Assembly (NCBI GenBank): GCA_965262505.1
Contig: CBDHFM010000030.1
Location: forward strand, 1,178,001-1,242,000
Reading direction: 5' to 3'
Source: JACPPO01 sp965262505
GTDB taxonomy: Bacteria; Acidobacteriota; Vicinamibacteria; Vicinamibacterales; UBA2999
Length of the DNA stretch: 64,000 bases
Below the pieces are notes generated by a model. It was not told the DNA's origin, did not search any database, and saw only the letters and a program-made list of their open reading frames with translations. Made by a program: the position numbers and the translations under genes. Positions 50,423-59,479 of the stretch are shown one piece after another; the stretch's first letter is position 1, and each line of letters opens with the position of its first letter.

Positions 50423-52498
50423 TTACCCGATTACGTCGTACACGTCGTCGTACGCGGCGAGCGCCTTCTCGATCTGGGTGCGGCTCGCGGCATCGCCGGC
50501 GCGCGCGAGTTGAGCGAGCAGGTCCTGGCGGTCGCCGAAGATGCCATCGAGAATGGCGTTCCGTTCGGACTCCGACTTTTCGATGATGGAGAGGAGCACC
50601 CGGGAGCCGTACTTGATCCATCGCGGCTGCGGCACCAGACGCCCGTCCGCGCCCGTCTCCACGACCTGCCGTTTCAGGACTTGCAGGACCAGCTCCGCAT
50701 GCGTCTGGTCGTAGACGACGCCCAGCTTCGCGAAAAGCTGCTTCACCGTCTCGCGACGCTCATCCAGCAGACGAACGAACAGCTCCGGCGTGACGCGGTC
50801 GCCCTTCCGACTCATCTCGCCGTCCGCGGTGAGCTCGACGCCGTGGAACACCGCGAGGTAGAGAAAGTGCCAGAAGATCTCGTAGGTGGCGAGATCGTTC
50901 ATGAAACGCAGTCCGGTACGCGGGTCGTAGATAGCAGCGGCGTTGTTGCCCTGGAGCTGCTGGTACATGAACTCGGTGGACATGTACATCGCGTAGCGAA
51001 GGCCATCCTCCGTGGTCGGCCCTTGCGGCCGTGCGAGCAGCCGCTCGCGCGCCTCTTCCGAGAACAGCTTGTCGAGCGTGAGGTCGTCCGCCGTCAAATC
51101 GAGGGGCCGAATCCGGCCGCCGGCAACGAGGCCAAGCGCCTCGAGGCGCTTGGCCTCCTCCGGACTAAGCTTGTCCACGACGCTTTGCAAGGCAGCGACG
51201 TCGGCGACGAGCGACTCGCGGCCCGCCTCCACGTAGGCAGGCGCGATGGTGGCCACCCAGCTCTGGCGATAGGTGTCGTGCAGTGTTCCGTTGATGCGGA
51301 GGAGCCCCGTCAGGCGCTCACGCAGCTTGTCGAACCAGATGTCGCGCAGCGCCTTGGCGTCGTGTTCGGGCGCGCGAGGGTTCTGCATCTGCGCCGCCAT
51401 GCCGCCTATCGGCATCCCGCCGGCCAGCAACGCAAGCAGCGCGTTGCGCATCGTGTAGTAGCTCATCGTCGGCTCGGTCATCGTGATGGTGTTGGGGTCT
51501 GGAATCACCATCGCGGGATCGAGCCGGAACATCTCCTCGCGGCTGTTCAGATAGTCCCAGCGTCCGACGTTCGGCCCGATGAGATTCTCGCGCAGCACCC
51601 ACATGATCAATTCCTGCTGCAGCGCGTACTCGGCACGCTCGTTGAGCATCTTGATCTTCAACGTGCCGCGCCGCAGCCCCATGGCCTCCTCCAGCTGCTT
51701 CAGCAGCTTCGCCACGAGCCGCGCCTCCTGCCACGCTTCGACCTTCGGCACGTAGTAGTAGATGCCGGACCCGTTCCGCTGCTGCGAGTCGAAGTTGTTC
51801 AGGGCATGCATGACCAGCGCCGGAATCATCGCCGGCACCGGCGCTCCGTCCAGGGAGATTTGCCGGCTGTGCAGGTGCAGCCCCGGCACCCGGTGAAAGA
51901 TGGTCGGCCACTGCTCCGGCGGAACGTCGATCGTGTACGTTCGGCCCTTCGTCGGGTGGACGAACGGCTTGCCGTTCCACTTGTGAGCGAGGATATCCGC
52001 CAGATTCTGCCACCCGCGATACAGCTGATCCTTGTAGTCCCCGCCCGCATCTTCCCAGTCCCACATCCACTGCGACGCGCCGCTATTGAGCGCGCCCATC
52101 GCCATGCCGAGATCGATGGCGGGGCCGGTGCCTTCAAGTCCCGGCGTCATCGTGTCCGCGGGAATGGGCACCGTCGGATTCAGGCGCCAGGCGTCGGCGG
52201 TGTCCCGTCCGAAGAACCCGTCCAGCAGGCCGCGGCGAATGGCAGCGGCGGTGGCGCGGTGGCCGTCGGCATCGGTGATTTCGTCGGTGCCAGGCAGAAA
52301 GTCATAACGTGCATCGCCTCGCGCGACCTTCTTCTGGAACAGGTGCCGGGCAGCCAGCAGCTGCGGCAGTTCCGCACTGACCGCCGCCGTCATCTCCGCG
52401 ATCAGGTCTTCAACGACCAGCGTGCGCCCGTTCACCGTTTTCGTGCCGAAGAGGGATGCGTATTGATCGCGGATGTCTTGACGGATTTGCAGCGTCAC
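50423..52498 (-). CDS. Malate synthase-like protein
   Basis: 691 residues from GTG 52498 (GGAGGATCC upstream); longer starts would add a low-quality leader. Recognisable segments: ATAAAIRRGLLDGFFGRDTA, DWEDAGGDYKDQLYRGWQNL, FHRVPGLHLHSRQI, YYYVPKVEAWQEARLVAKLL, IKMLNERAEYALQQEL, LIGPNVGRWDYLNS (typical GRWDYI region of malate synthase) and GMPIGGMAAQMQN. It condenses glyoxylate and acetyl-CoA to malate. No isocitrate lyase lies in the window. The length is close to the G-form, but the C-terminus is unusual, so the exact class is uncertain. Confidence 0.82.
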   Translation of the reverse strand: MTLQIRQDIRDQYASLFGTKTVNGRTLVVEDLIAEMTAAVSAELPQLLAARHLFQKKVARGDARYDFLPGTDEITDADGHRATAAAIRRGLLDGFFGRDTADAWRLNPTVPIPADTMTPGLEGTGPAIDLGMAMGALNSGASQWMWDWEDAGGDYKDQLYRGWQNLADILAHKWNGKPFVHPTKGRTYTIDVPPEQWPTIFHRVPGLHLHSRQISLDGAPVPAMIPALVMHALNNFDSQQRNGSGIYYYVPKVEAWQEARLVAKLLKQLEEAMGLRRGTLKIKMLNERAEYALQQELIMWVLRENLIGPNVGRWDYLNSREEMFRLDPAMVIPDPNTITMTEPTMSYYTMRNALLALLAGGMPIGGMAAQMQNPRAPEHDAKALRDIWFDKLRERLTGLLRINGTLHDTYRQSWVATIAPAYVEAGRESLVADVAALQSVVDKLSPEEAKRLEALGLVAGGRIRPLDLTADDLTLDKLFSEEARERLLARPQGPTTEDGLRYAMYMSTEFMYQQLQGNNAAAIYDPRTGLRFMNDLATYEIFWHFLYLAVFHGVELTADGEMSRKGDRVTPELFVRLLDERRETVKQLFAKLGVVYDQTHAELVLQVLKRQVVETGADGRLVPQPRWIKYGSRVLLSIIEKSESERNAILDGIFGDRQDLLAQLARAGDAASRTQIEKALAAYDDVYDVIG

Positions 52499-52627
52499 CA
52501 GGATCCTCCAGAGTGTACGAAAGAAGAGCAGATAGAGGCAGGTAAGAGCCTCTGCTTGTAGCACTTGCGGACGCAGCCCGTCAACGTTTCGGCGCGCGGT
52601 TCCGGCGACGGCCGGCACGCAGCGCGT

Positions 52628-53491
52628 CTACGACGTGTCCGGCGCTGCCGGAGCCGCCGGGGCCGGCTCGGCAAAGAAGCGATAGAGCCAGATGTCGACC
52701 AGGGCGACGACGGCCAGCACGAGATACGCGGCGCGACTGTCGACCAGCTGCAGCTCATTCAGCAGCCGTGACAATCCGAAGCCGACGACCCAGGCGTCGA
52801 AACTCAAACAGACCCGCCTGAATGTTTCCACCGGCGCGCGCCGAATGATGAAGACCCCAAGCGGCACACCAATCAGGATGCTCGGCACCATCCAGGGAAT
52901 CAGCGCCAGGCTGGTGGCGCTGTAGAGGCCCGCGTACCCGTAGGCCACGGCCGTCATCGACGATTCCGCGAGGCGAACGAACCCGAGCGCCGCGCGAAAG
53001 TCTTTCCTCGCCAGCCCCTGGTTGTTCAGCATCACGGCCAGGGGCGGACCCGAGATCGTGGTGACCGAATAGAGCACGCCAAGGCCGCCGCCGAACAGGA
53101 AGCCGACCGATCGTTCGGACCGAATCGGCCGCCGGTAGCCGGCCGACTGCAGCAGGACCAGCGGAAGGAGCGTCGCGTAGGTCGCGAACCGGAGCCAGTC
53201 CACATTCATCTGGGAGACGACCGCCGTACCGACCACGATGCCGGGGGCCAGTCCGAGGACGATCGGCAGCACCCGCTTCCAGATACCGGGCAGCGCCTGG
53301 CGGTTGTTCCAGAGCACATACGCGTTCAGCACAACCTCGATCAGCACCAGTGCGGGATTGAGCACCCGGTTCGTGAGAAACAGCAGCGCGATCGGAACAG
53401 TGATCGATGAAAACCCGTACCCCAGCGCCCCGTTCACGATGGCCGCGAGCAGCGTGGTGCCGGCGAGGGCGATGATGTACCAGTCGGTCAT
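52628..53491 (-). CDS. TauE/SafE-family membrane exporter
   Basis: 287 residues, about eight transmembrane segments. The N-terminal repeat TTLLAAIVNGALGYGFSSITVPIALLF and the second-half GFLFGGGLGVLYSVTTISGPPLAVML are the paired signatures of the TauE/SafE (DUF81) family, which exports sulfite or sulfur-containing organic anions. Its neighbour on the right is the sulfate-assimilation operon, divergent and about 500 bp away, which supports a link to sulfur. Confidence 0.87.
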   Translation of the reverse strand: MTDWYIIALAGTTLLAAIVNGALGYGFSSITVPIALLFLTNRVLNPALVLIEVVLNAYVLWNNRQALPGIWKRVLPIVLGLAPGIVVGTAVVSQMNVDWLRFATYATLLPLVLLQSAGYRRPIRSERSVGFLFGGGLGVLYSVTTISGPPLAVMLNNQGLARKDFRAALGFVRLAESSMTAVAYGYAGLYSATSLALIPWMVPSILIGVPLGVFIIRRAPVETFRRVCLSFDAWVVGFGLSRLLNELQLVDSRAAYLVLAVVALVDIWLYRFFAEPAPAAPAAPDTS

Positions 53492-53810
53492 GGGCGTGTC
53501 TTCGGTGCGAGTACCTCACGCGCGTATCCGGCTGCGGGGTGCGCCCCCGACCCGGGAGACGCGGCCACGCACGATCCGCGCGGATTCAAACGAACGTGAA
53601 CTTGCTGGAGCCTGATGAGCCGATCGACTGGTGGGAACAAACGGGCTGGAAAACCGCGCTCACCTCACCGTCGTCGGCCCGAAACACGTGCAGGGGCACG
53701 GCGCGGGCGCGACGCAGGTACAACAGCAGGTGGGGTGAAGCGCACGCATGGGGTATGCATTCTTCTACCGGTCTGACGGCCGAACTGTCAAGTCGGGCTG
53801 CGCTGAGGCT
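53492..53810. other. Intergenic stretch without a recognised gene
   Basis: Between the exporter start and the cys promoter. A minus-strand frame over 53586-53858 exists but overlaps the promoter below and shows no family features. I see no promoter for the exporter that I would defend and no repeat. Confidence 0.4.
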
Positions 53811-53838
53811 TTGACTTCGAGCCGGGAATGGGTACAAT
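53811..53838 (+). promoter_or_regulatory. Sigma-70-type promoter of the cys leader RNA
   Basis: TTGACT (53811-53816), a 16-bp spacer and TACAAT (53833-53838), close to consensus. The predicted start is near A53845. Confidence 0.65.
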
Positions 53839-53844
53839 CCTCGC

Positions 53845-53998
53845 ACTGTGTTCTTCACCCGCTGCCGGCCGTGCGCCTGTTGTTGTATGGGGACCTGTCA
53901 GGTCCCGGCGCTTTCGGTCCGCCTCTGTGGGTAGCAGCTAAACAGATTCTGCAACAAGCGAACGATTGAAAGCCCGGGACAACCTCCCGGGTTTTTTT
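53845..53998 (+). ncRNA. Structured leader RNA upstream of cysD
   Basis: About 154 nt from the promoter above to an intrinsic terminator. A closing stem pairs CGCCTGTTG (53874-53882) with CAACAAGCG (53952-53960), 8 of 9 bases. Inside it GGGACC-TGTCA-GGTCCC (53890-53906) forms a perfect hairpin. The terminator hairpin follows directly. No match to SAM-I, SAM-II, T-box or tmRNA consensus that I know. It could be a transcription attenuator or riboswitch for the cys operon, or an independent small RNA. Confidence 0.5.
53973..53998 (+). terminator. Intrinsic terminator just before cysD
   Basis: CCCGGGA, loop CAACC, TCCCGGG, then seven T (53992-53998). It ends six bases before the cysD ATG at 54005, so there is no room for a promoter or a normal ribosome binding site after it; cysDNH expression must come from read-through. 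Confidence 0.8.
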
Positions 53999-54004
53999 GT
54001 GTTT

Positions 54005-54946
54005 ATGTCCATGACCGCTGCATCGGAACCGAACGTTGCCGTGGCGCCACGCCTCGATCACCTGCGGGCGCTGGAGGCCGAGAGCATCCACATCCTGCGC
54101 GAGGTGGTCGCCGAGTTCGAGCGCCCGGTGATGCTGTACTCGATCGGGAAGGACTCGTCGGTGATGCTGCGCCTCGCGCAGAAGGCGTTCCACCCGGGCC
54201 CGATCCCGTTTCCCCTGCTTCACGTCGACACCACGTACAAGTTCCGCGAAATGACGCAGTTTCGCGACGAGATGGCCAGAACGATCGGCGCGCGGCTGAT
54301 CGTGCATACGAACGAAGAGGCCATCAGCGACGGCACGCAGCCCTTCAAGGTCGGGACGAAGCGCTGCTGCGGTCTGCTCAAGACCAAGTCGTTGCTGGAT
54401 GCGCTGCAGGCCGGTAACTTCGACGCTGCCCTCGGCGGCGCCAGGCGTGACGAGGAGCGCTCACGCGCGAAGGAGCGGGTCTTCTCGCTGCGCGACGCCA
54501 ACGGCCAGTGGGATCCCAAGCGTCAGCGGCCCGAATTGTGGAACCTGCTCAACGGCCGGCTGGGACCGGGCGAGAGCATCCGCATATTTCCGCTCTCCAA
54601 CTGGACCGAGATCGACGTCTGGCAGTACATCCACGTCGAGGACATTCCCATCGTTCCCCTCTACTACGCCAAGGAGCGTGAGGTCATCGTCCGCGGCAAC
54701 TCGCTCATCGTCCAGGAACAGCCGTTCGTGGTGACCATGCCCGGCGAAAAACCGCAGACCGTGAAATGCCGGATGCGCTCGCTTGGCTGCTCGCCCTGCA
54801 CCGGCGCCATCCGATCCGACGCCGACACGGTCCCGAAGATCATCGAGGAGCTGATCTCGACGCGGCACTCCGAACGCCAGCTCCGGATCATCGATCACGA
54901 TCAGGACGGCTCGATGGAACTCAAGAAGCGCGAGGGGTACTTCTAG
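54005..54946 (+). CDS. cysD: Sulfate adenylyltransferase subunit 2
   Basis: 313 residues. The ATP-sulfurylase catalytic subunit, making APS from sulfate and ATP. PP-loop LYSIGKDSSVM, LLHVDTTYKFREM, GTKRCCGLLKTKSLLDAL, FDAALGGARRDEERSRAKER and FPLSNWTEIDVWQYI are all diagnostic. Length is normal. The start at 54005 (or the ATG at 54011) directly follows the terminator and lacks a clear ribosome binding site. The TAG stop shares one base with the cysN GTG. Confidence 0.94.
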   Translation: MSMTAASEPNVAVAPRLDHLRALEAESIHILREVVAEFERPVMLYSIGKDSSVMLRLAQKAFHPGPIPFPLLHVDTTYKFREMTQFRDEMARTIGARLIVHTNEEAISDGTQPFKVGTKRCCGLLKTKSLLDALQAGNFDAALGGARRDEERSRAKERVFSLRDANGQWDPKRQRPELWNLLNGRLGPGESIRIFPLSNWTEIDVWQYIHVEDIPIVPLYYAKEREVIVRGNSLIVQEQPFVVTMPGEKPQTVKCRMRSLGCSPCTGAIRSDADTVPKIIEELISTRHSERQLRIIDHDQDGSMELKKREGYF

Positions 54947-56268
54947 TGTCCGGCCTTCTCCGCATCTGCACCGCCGGCAGCGTGGACGACGGGAAGAGCA
55001 CGCTGATCGGGCGGATGTTGCACGACTCGCAGTCGGTCTACGAGGACCAGGTGCACTCCGTGCGGGCGGCCTCGAAGAACGGCGCGGCGGGCCCGATCGA
55101 CTTTTCGCTCTTCACCGACGGACTGAAGGCGGAGCGTGAGCAGGGCATCACCATCGACGTCGCTTACCGGTACTTCGCGACGGCCCGCCGCAAGATCATC
55201 CTGGCGGACACGCCGGGCCACGAGCAGTACACGCGCAACATGGCGACCGGCGCATCGACCGCCGGCCTGGCGATCCTCCTCGTCGATGCGCGGCAGGGCG
55301 TGAAGGTCCAGTCGCGCCGCCACGCGCGCATCGCCCGCCTGCTCGGTATCACCGACTTCGTCCTGGCCGTCAACAAGATGGATCTCGTCGATTTCGACCG
55401 CGACGTGTTTGACGGTATTCGCGACGAGTTCGAGGAGATCCTGACCGGCGCGCGGTGCCACGCGATACCGCTCAGCGCGCTGCACGGCGACAACGTGATC
55501 GCCCTCAGCGATCGGACGCCGTGGTTCAACGGCCCGAGCCTGCTGGAGCACCTGGAGACCGTCCACGTCGCCCGTGACCTGACAACGCTGCCGTTTCGCT
55601 TTCCGGTGCAGCTCGTGCTGCGGCCGAACGATGCATTCCGCGGGTACTCGGGTCAATTGGCGTCGGGCACGATCCGGGTGGGCGACAGTGTCACCGCATG
55701 GCCGTCCGGCAGCGCCGCACGCGTCAAGCGAATTGTGACGTACGACGGCGACCTCGATATGGCGTTTGCGCCGATGTCAGTGACGTTGACGCTTGACGAG
55801 GAGATCGACGTCAGCCGTGGCGACCTCCTGGCCACCGACCCGCCCAGCGTCGGTCAGTACTTCGAAGCGGAAGTCGTCTGGATGGACGAGCGGCCTCTTG
55901 ATCCCGCGCGCGTCTACCTCCTCAAGCACACCACGCGGACGGTGACCGCTGAGGTCGGCCATGCGCTGTTGCTGAATCAGATCGGCACGGTCTCGGTCTC
56001 AACGTCGCGGCCGCTCGTGTTCGACCGGTACGCCAGCAACCGGACGACCGGCGGCTTCATTCTGATCGATCCATCGACCCATTTCACGGCCGGCGCCGGC
56101 ATGATCGTGAACGCCGTGCGGGAAGACACTGTGCGGGAAGGCGTCTCCGCGGCCGGGCGCGCCCCCGTCACCGCAGCCGAGCGGCTGGCCTTGCTGGCAC
56201 GCCACGCGGGGTCCGATGCGGAAGCCATCGAGGCCATCGGGAAGGCGCTGGAGAAACTCCTGCTATGA
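54946..56268 (+). CDS. cysN: Sulfate adenylyltransferase subunit 1 (GTPase)
   Basis: 440 residues, GTG start overlapping the cysD stop (TAGTG). The regulatory GTPase of ATP sulfurylase: G1 GSVDDGKST, G2 region EREQGITIDVAYRYF, G3 DTPGHEQY and G4 NKMDL, then EF-Tu-like beta-barrel domains (FRFPVQLVLRPN, TAEVGHALLLNQIG). It ends without an APS-kinase (CysC) domain, as expected where APS is reduced directly. Confidence 0.93.
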   Translation: MSGLLRICTAGSVDDGKSTLIGRMLHDSQSVYEDQVHSVRAASKNGAAGPIDFSLFTDGLKAEREQGITIDVAYRYFATARRKIILADTPGHEQYTRNMATGASTAGLAILLVDARQGVKVQSRRHARIARLLGITDFVLAVNKMDLVDFDRDVFDGIRDEFEEILTGARCHAIPLSALHGDNVIALSDRTPWFNGPSLLEHLETVHVARDLTTLPFRFPVQLVLRPNDAFRGYSGQLASGTIRVGDSVTAWPSGSAARVKRIVTYDGDLDMAFAPMSVTLTLDEEIDVSRGDLLATDPPSVGQYFEAEVVWMDERPLDPARVYLLKHTTRTVTAEVGHALLLNQIGTVSVSTSRPLVFDRYASNRTTGGFILIDPSTHFTAGAGMIVNAVREDTVREGVSAAGRAPVTAAERLALLARHAGSDAEAIEAIGKALEKLLL

Positions 56269-56906
56269 ACGATGCGCGAGGGGTGATCGCCGAAGCCCTG
56301 ACCGGCGCGCAGACACCGTGCCTCACGTCGAGCTTTCAGGCGGAGTGCGTCGTGCTCACGCATATGCTCCGCGCCGAGCGGCCCGATGTCCCCGTGCTGT
56401 TTCTCGACACGTTCCATCATTTTGCCGAGACGCTGAAATACCGCGACGACATCACCCGATCCTGGGGGCTGAACCTCGTCAACCTGCGCGCCGAGGAACC
56501 GCAGGTCGGTCTCTGGCAGTCGGAAAGCACGGAGGCCTGCTGCGCGCGCCACAAGGTGGGACCGCTCTTCTCGGCGCTCGAAGGGTACGATGTCTGGTTC
56601 ACGGCGCTCCGCCGGGAGCAATCGCCGTCGCGCGCCGGACTCCAGGAGATCGAACCCTTCCGCCTGCCGAGCGGCAAGACCATCCAGCGCGTGAGTCCGC
56701 TCGCGGCATGGACCGCGAAGGACGTGTGGGCCTACGCCAAGCGGCACGACATCCCGCTGCTGTCGCTGTACGACCTTGGGTACACGAGCATCGGCTGCGA
56801 ACCGTGCACGTCGCTCCCGCTCGACCCGTCCGACCCGCGCTCGGGCCGCTGGCAGGGCCAGAAGCTAGAGTGCGGGATCCACATCGAAGCCACCAAACCC
56901 GGTTGA
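56265..56906 (+). CDS. cysH: Assimilatory APS/PAPS reductase
   Basis: 213 residues, overlapping cysN by ATGA. LTSSFQAECVVLTHMLR, FLDTFHHFAETLKYRD, TEACCARHKVGPL, WFTALRREQSPSR, LYDLGYTSIGCEPCT and the catalytic ECGIH near the C-terminus. The extra Cys pairs (CC and CxxC) are those that bind a 4Fe-4S cluster in APS-type reductases, so it likely uses APS directly, in line with the lack of CysC. It produces sulfite. No sulfite reductase gene follows. Confidence 0.92.
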   Translation: MNDARGVIAEALTGAQTPCLTSSFQAECVVLTHMLRAERPDVPVLFLDTFHHFAETLKYRDDITRSWGLNLVNLRAEEPQVGLWQSESTEACCARHKVGPLFSALEGYDVWFTALRREQSPSRAGLQEIEPFRLPSGKTIQRVSPLAAWTAKDVWAYAKRHDIPLLSLYDLGYTSIGCEPCTSLPLDPSDPRSGRWQGQKLECGIHIEATKPG

Positions 56907-57102
56907 TCCGATCGCGGGTCCTGTCGCCCGGCAGCCCCACCCGTCCTCGGGCGGCTCGGTTGTGTGGGGGAATTCTACGCCACACCGCATCTAGCAGGCA
57001 GCGCCGTCATGTGCGGAGAAAAAGCCGTTCTTCAGAAACGGCAGGGATCAAAGGCGAGCCCATGGGTTTTTCGGAGTCACATGGCGGCGCTGCCTGCCAG
57101 CT

Positions 57103-57125
57103 GGACCCGCCTGGAGGTGATGAAC
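57103..57125 (+). repeat. Dispersed repeat, short copy R5
   Basis: GGACCCGCCTGGAGG then TGATGAAC, the conserved right tip of R1-R4, in the 266-bp gap after cysH. A short hairpin (GCCGTT...AACGGC near 57022-57040) lies upstream of it but has no T-run, so I do not call a terminator. Confidence 0.55.
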
Positions 57126-57172
57126 TAACCGACCGCCCGTTCCAAGCCCAGTTGATCTGATCGATCCAGGAG

Positions 57173-57595
57173 CTACTGGTCGCTGTAGGTGGTCTCGACG
57201 TAGCCGGTGTCCGGCGTCCAATGCACGCGTCGGACGCTGTCGTCGGCGGTCGCGTCCCGGCCTCGCACGTAGACCAGGACCTCCAGGTAGGAGTCGGCGA
57301 GCGGCGCGACGATCTCCTGGGCGATCGCCCGCGCCTCTTCGGGCCGCTCGGCCTCGACATCGACGACCATCGCATCGCCGGCCGTGTTGGCCTGTGTGAC
57401 CTCCCAGGCCATTCCGCCGGGTGAGCGCCCCGCGGCGCTACGCAGCGCATCAGTGAGCACGGTGGCCGCAGTCTCGCCCGCCGTGACCTCAGGGGACGGC
57501 GGTACCGCGACGTCCCTTTGTTGTCGCTGTACGTACGCTTGCACGCCCAGCGCGACGGCCAGCGTCACCAGTCCGAGCCTGAACCACTTACGCAC
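57173..57595 (-). CDS. Membrane-anchored small protein of unknown function
   Basis: 140 residues from GTG 57595. A basic start then a single membrane anchor (LVTLAVALGVQAYV), followed by a soluble part with EVTAGETAATVLTDALRSAAG, DAMVVDVEAERPEEARAIAQ and LEVLVYVRGRDAT. No known family. It follows the serine hydrolase gene by 14 bp, probably in one transcript. The start is uncertain because upstream codons are also open. Confidence 0.5.
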   Translation of the reverse strand: MRKWFRLGLVTLAVALGVQAYVQRQQRDVAVPPSPEVTAGETAATVLTDALRSAAGRSPGGMAWEVTQANTAGDAMVVDVEAERPEEARAIAQEIVAPLADSYLEVLVYVRGRDATADDSVRRVHWTPDTGYVETTYSDQ

Positions 57596-57609
57596 GGGTG
57601 TTACTGTGG

Positions 57610-58812
57610 CTAACCGACCGCCCGTTCCTCGGACGCCGCCTGGGCGTTTGACCGGCTTCCGCCCACCATCGGCGTCACCACCAGCCGCTCGAGAATATCG
57701 AACAGGGCCCGCCGGTGACCGCGGCGTTCGCCGCCCACGTCGGACGACGAGGTGGCCACCAGAACGAGATCCAGGTCCGGCAGGACGAAGATGTACTGTC
57801 CGCCGTAGCCCCAGGCGAAGCAGGTCTCGTAGCCGCCGATGTCGTGCACCCACCAGCCGTATCCGTAGCGGCGATCGCGCAGCGGATCCACGTTGCCGTT
57901 CGGGTTGAACGCCGGGTTGCCGCCGGGCCGGCGGTTGCGCACGTGCCCTTCGCAGGTCTGCTGCACCCAGCGCCGGGAGACAACCTGCTGGTCAGCGGCG
58001 CGGCCCTCGTTCAAATACAGCTCGCCGAAGGCCAGCATCTGACGGGGCGTCATCAGCATGTCGTTGCCGCCGAAGTAAATGCCCTGCGGATCGCGCGGCC
58101 ACCGTGCCAGCGTAAAACCGAGCGGCTCCGCCAGGACCTCGTTGGCAAGTTGCCACGTGCTCTTGCCGGCCGCCTTCGTCAGGATCGCGGAGAGAAGATG
58201 CGTATTGCCGGTGCTGTACTGCATCGCCTCGCCTGGCGCGGCGAACATCGGGCGGGCCAGGGCGTGCTGCACCCAGTTGCGGCTGGTCACCCAGGCACCG
58301 TAGTTGCGGTTGCTGGTCCCCTCGAGCCCGGGCCTCATCATCAGCAGATGCTCGACGGTGATATCCCCCTTGCGCGGGTCTGCGTCACTCGCAAGCTCGG
58401 GGAAATAGGTGGCGATCGGCGTGCTGACGTCGGGAATCAGCCGGCGATCGACAGCGATGCCGACCAGGGCCGAGATGACGCTCTTCGAGGCTGACTTGAT
58501 GTTGGCGAGCCGACCGCGGCTGATGCCGTTGTAGTACCGCTCGAACAGCAGCTCGCCCCGCAGACTGACCAGGAGACTGTGCAGGCGAGGCAGGGTTCGG
58601 GCGACCTCATCGACCTCGTCGGTTTCGCCGGCCAGGAGGCTCCTCACCTCTGGCGCCACCAGGGCCACGTCCCCCGCGCTGGCGGCTGTCTCCGCAGCGA
58701 GCGCCGCGCCGTTCTCGACGCCCGGGGCCCGCTCCGCCCCGCCGCTGCGGACTGCTGCCCCAATCGCCCAGAGGGCTCCGATCAGCACAAGCGCCCAGAC
58801 GCCGCGTTTCAC
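57610..58812 (-). CDS. Beta-lactamase-family (class C-like) serine hydrolase
   Basis: 400 residues. Signal anchor MKRGVWALVLIGALWAIGAAV; then the serine hydrolase motifs NIKSASKSVISALVG (SxxK nucleophile), MQYSTGNTHLLSAIL (Y-x-[SN] position), and GYGWWVHDIGGYETCFAWGYGGQYIFV, typical of the EstB/PBP4*-like group. Roles in this family include esterase and D-peptidase activity; not a demonstrated resistance gene. Periplasmic or membrane bound. Confidence 0.86.
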   Translation of the reverse strand: MKRGVWALVLIGALWAIGAAVRSGGAERAPGVENGAALAAETAASAGDVALVAPEVRSLLAGETDEVDEVARTLPRLHSLLVSLRGELLFERYYNGISRGRLANIKSASKSVISALVGIAVDRRLIPDVSTPIATYFPELASDADPRKGDITVEHLLMMRPGLEGTSNRNYGAWVTSRNWVQHALARPMFAAPGEAMQYSTGNTHLLSAILTKAAGKSTWQLANEVLAEPLGFTLARWPRDPQGIYFGGNDMLMTPRQMLAFGELYLNEGRAADQQVVSRRWVQQTCEGHVRNRRPGGNPAFNPNGNVDPLRDRRYGYGWWVHDIGGYETCFAWGYGGQYIFVLPDLDLVLVATSSSDVGGERRGHRRALFDILERLVVTPMVGGSRSNAQAASEERAVG

Positions 58813-58854
58813 GAGGCCGATTATACGTGGAGGGCGGAGTGCGTTGGGGGAGCC

Positions 58855-59307
58855 TTACGACCCTGATGGTGTGACGTGGAATCGAAAGATGTAGCGCGAC
58901 CGGCCCGTACCGACAACGACTTCATCGCCGTTCCGTAGCTCGGTCCGCCCGCCTTTTCGATGACCGCCAATGCGCCTGCCGGCCACGATCGTGCCGCACG
59001 CACTGCCACGGTCGGTCAGGAAGAACAGGCCATCGATGCACTCGATCACGAAGTGCGCACCTGAAATGTGCAAGGACCTCGAATGATGATGCTCGAGCAG
59101 GTATACGTCGTTCAACTGCGGCGTCTCACCGTGGCGCTGTTCGCTCACCTTGGCCGGGAGCCCTGCGTCGTCCGGCGGCGAGCGACGTTCACGCCCGACG
59201 CTGAGGAGCCCCTGCGCGATCCGCACTTCAGCTGCACCGCCGAGCGCGCGTCGCGCTTCCTCGGTCGTCGCGACCAGCGTCGCCTCTGGTTGGGGAAGAA
59301 GCATCAC
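58855..59307 (-). CDS. FHA-domain protein
   Basis: 150 residues, cytosolic. The FHA phosphothreonine-binding fold is visible from about residue 35: LLSVGRERRSP, SRSLHISGAHFVIECIDGLFFL in two blocks, TDRGSACGTIVAGRRI and LRNGDEVVVG. The N-terminal 30 residues are unassigned. Normally these read Ser/Thr kinase signals; no kinase gene is nearby. Confidence 0.78.
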   Translation of the reverse strand: MMLLPQPEATLVATTEEARRALGGAAEVRIAQGLLSVGRERRSPPDDAGLPAKVSEQRHGETPQLNDVYLLEHHHSRSLHISGAHFVIECIDGLFFLTDRGSACGTIVAGRRIGGHRKGGRTELRNGDEVVVGTGRSRYIFRFHVTPSGS

Positions 59308-59479
59308 GTCAGGCCTTGACTGTAAGTATCGGACACGCCTGCTCGCGTCACCAGTGCAACCTCTCCCTCACGTTGACCCTGCTCGCTCATGTTCGCTTGT
59401 GTCAGGCCCCGGAGAGAGGTGGAAGCTGGATTCCCGCTGAGATACACTCGCCCAGTCGAAAAGCTCCAAGGAGGAACGC

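Noticed and set aside
53586..53858. A 90-codon minus-strand gene before the cys promoter
   Set aside because: It overlaps the promoter, has no ribosome binding site and shows no family pattern.
53845..53998. 6S RNA, tmRNA or SAM riboswitch identity for the cys leader
   Set aside because: The sequence elements I know for these families were not found; the class is left open.
57020..57050. A terminator after cysH
   Set aside because: The hairpin GCCGTT/AACGGC is not followed by a T-run.
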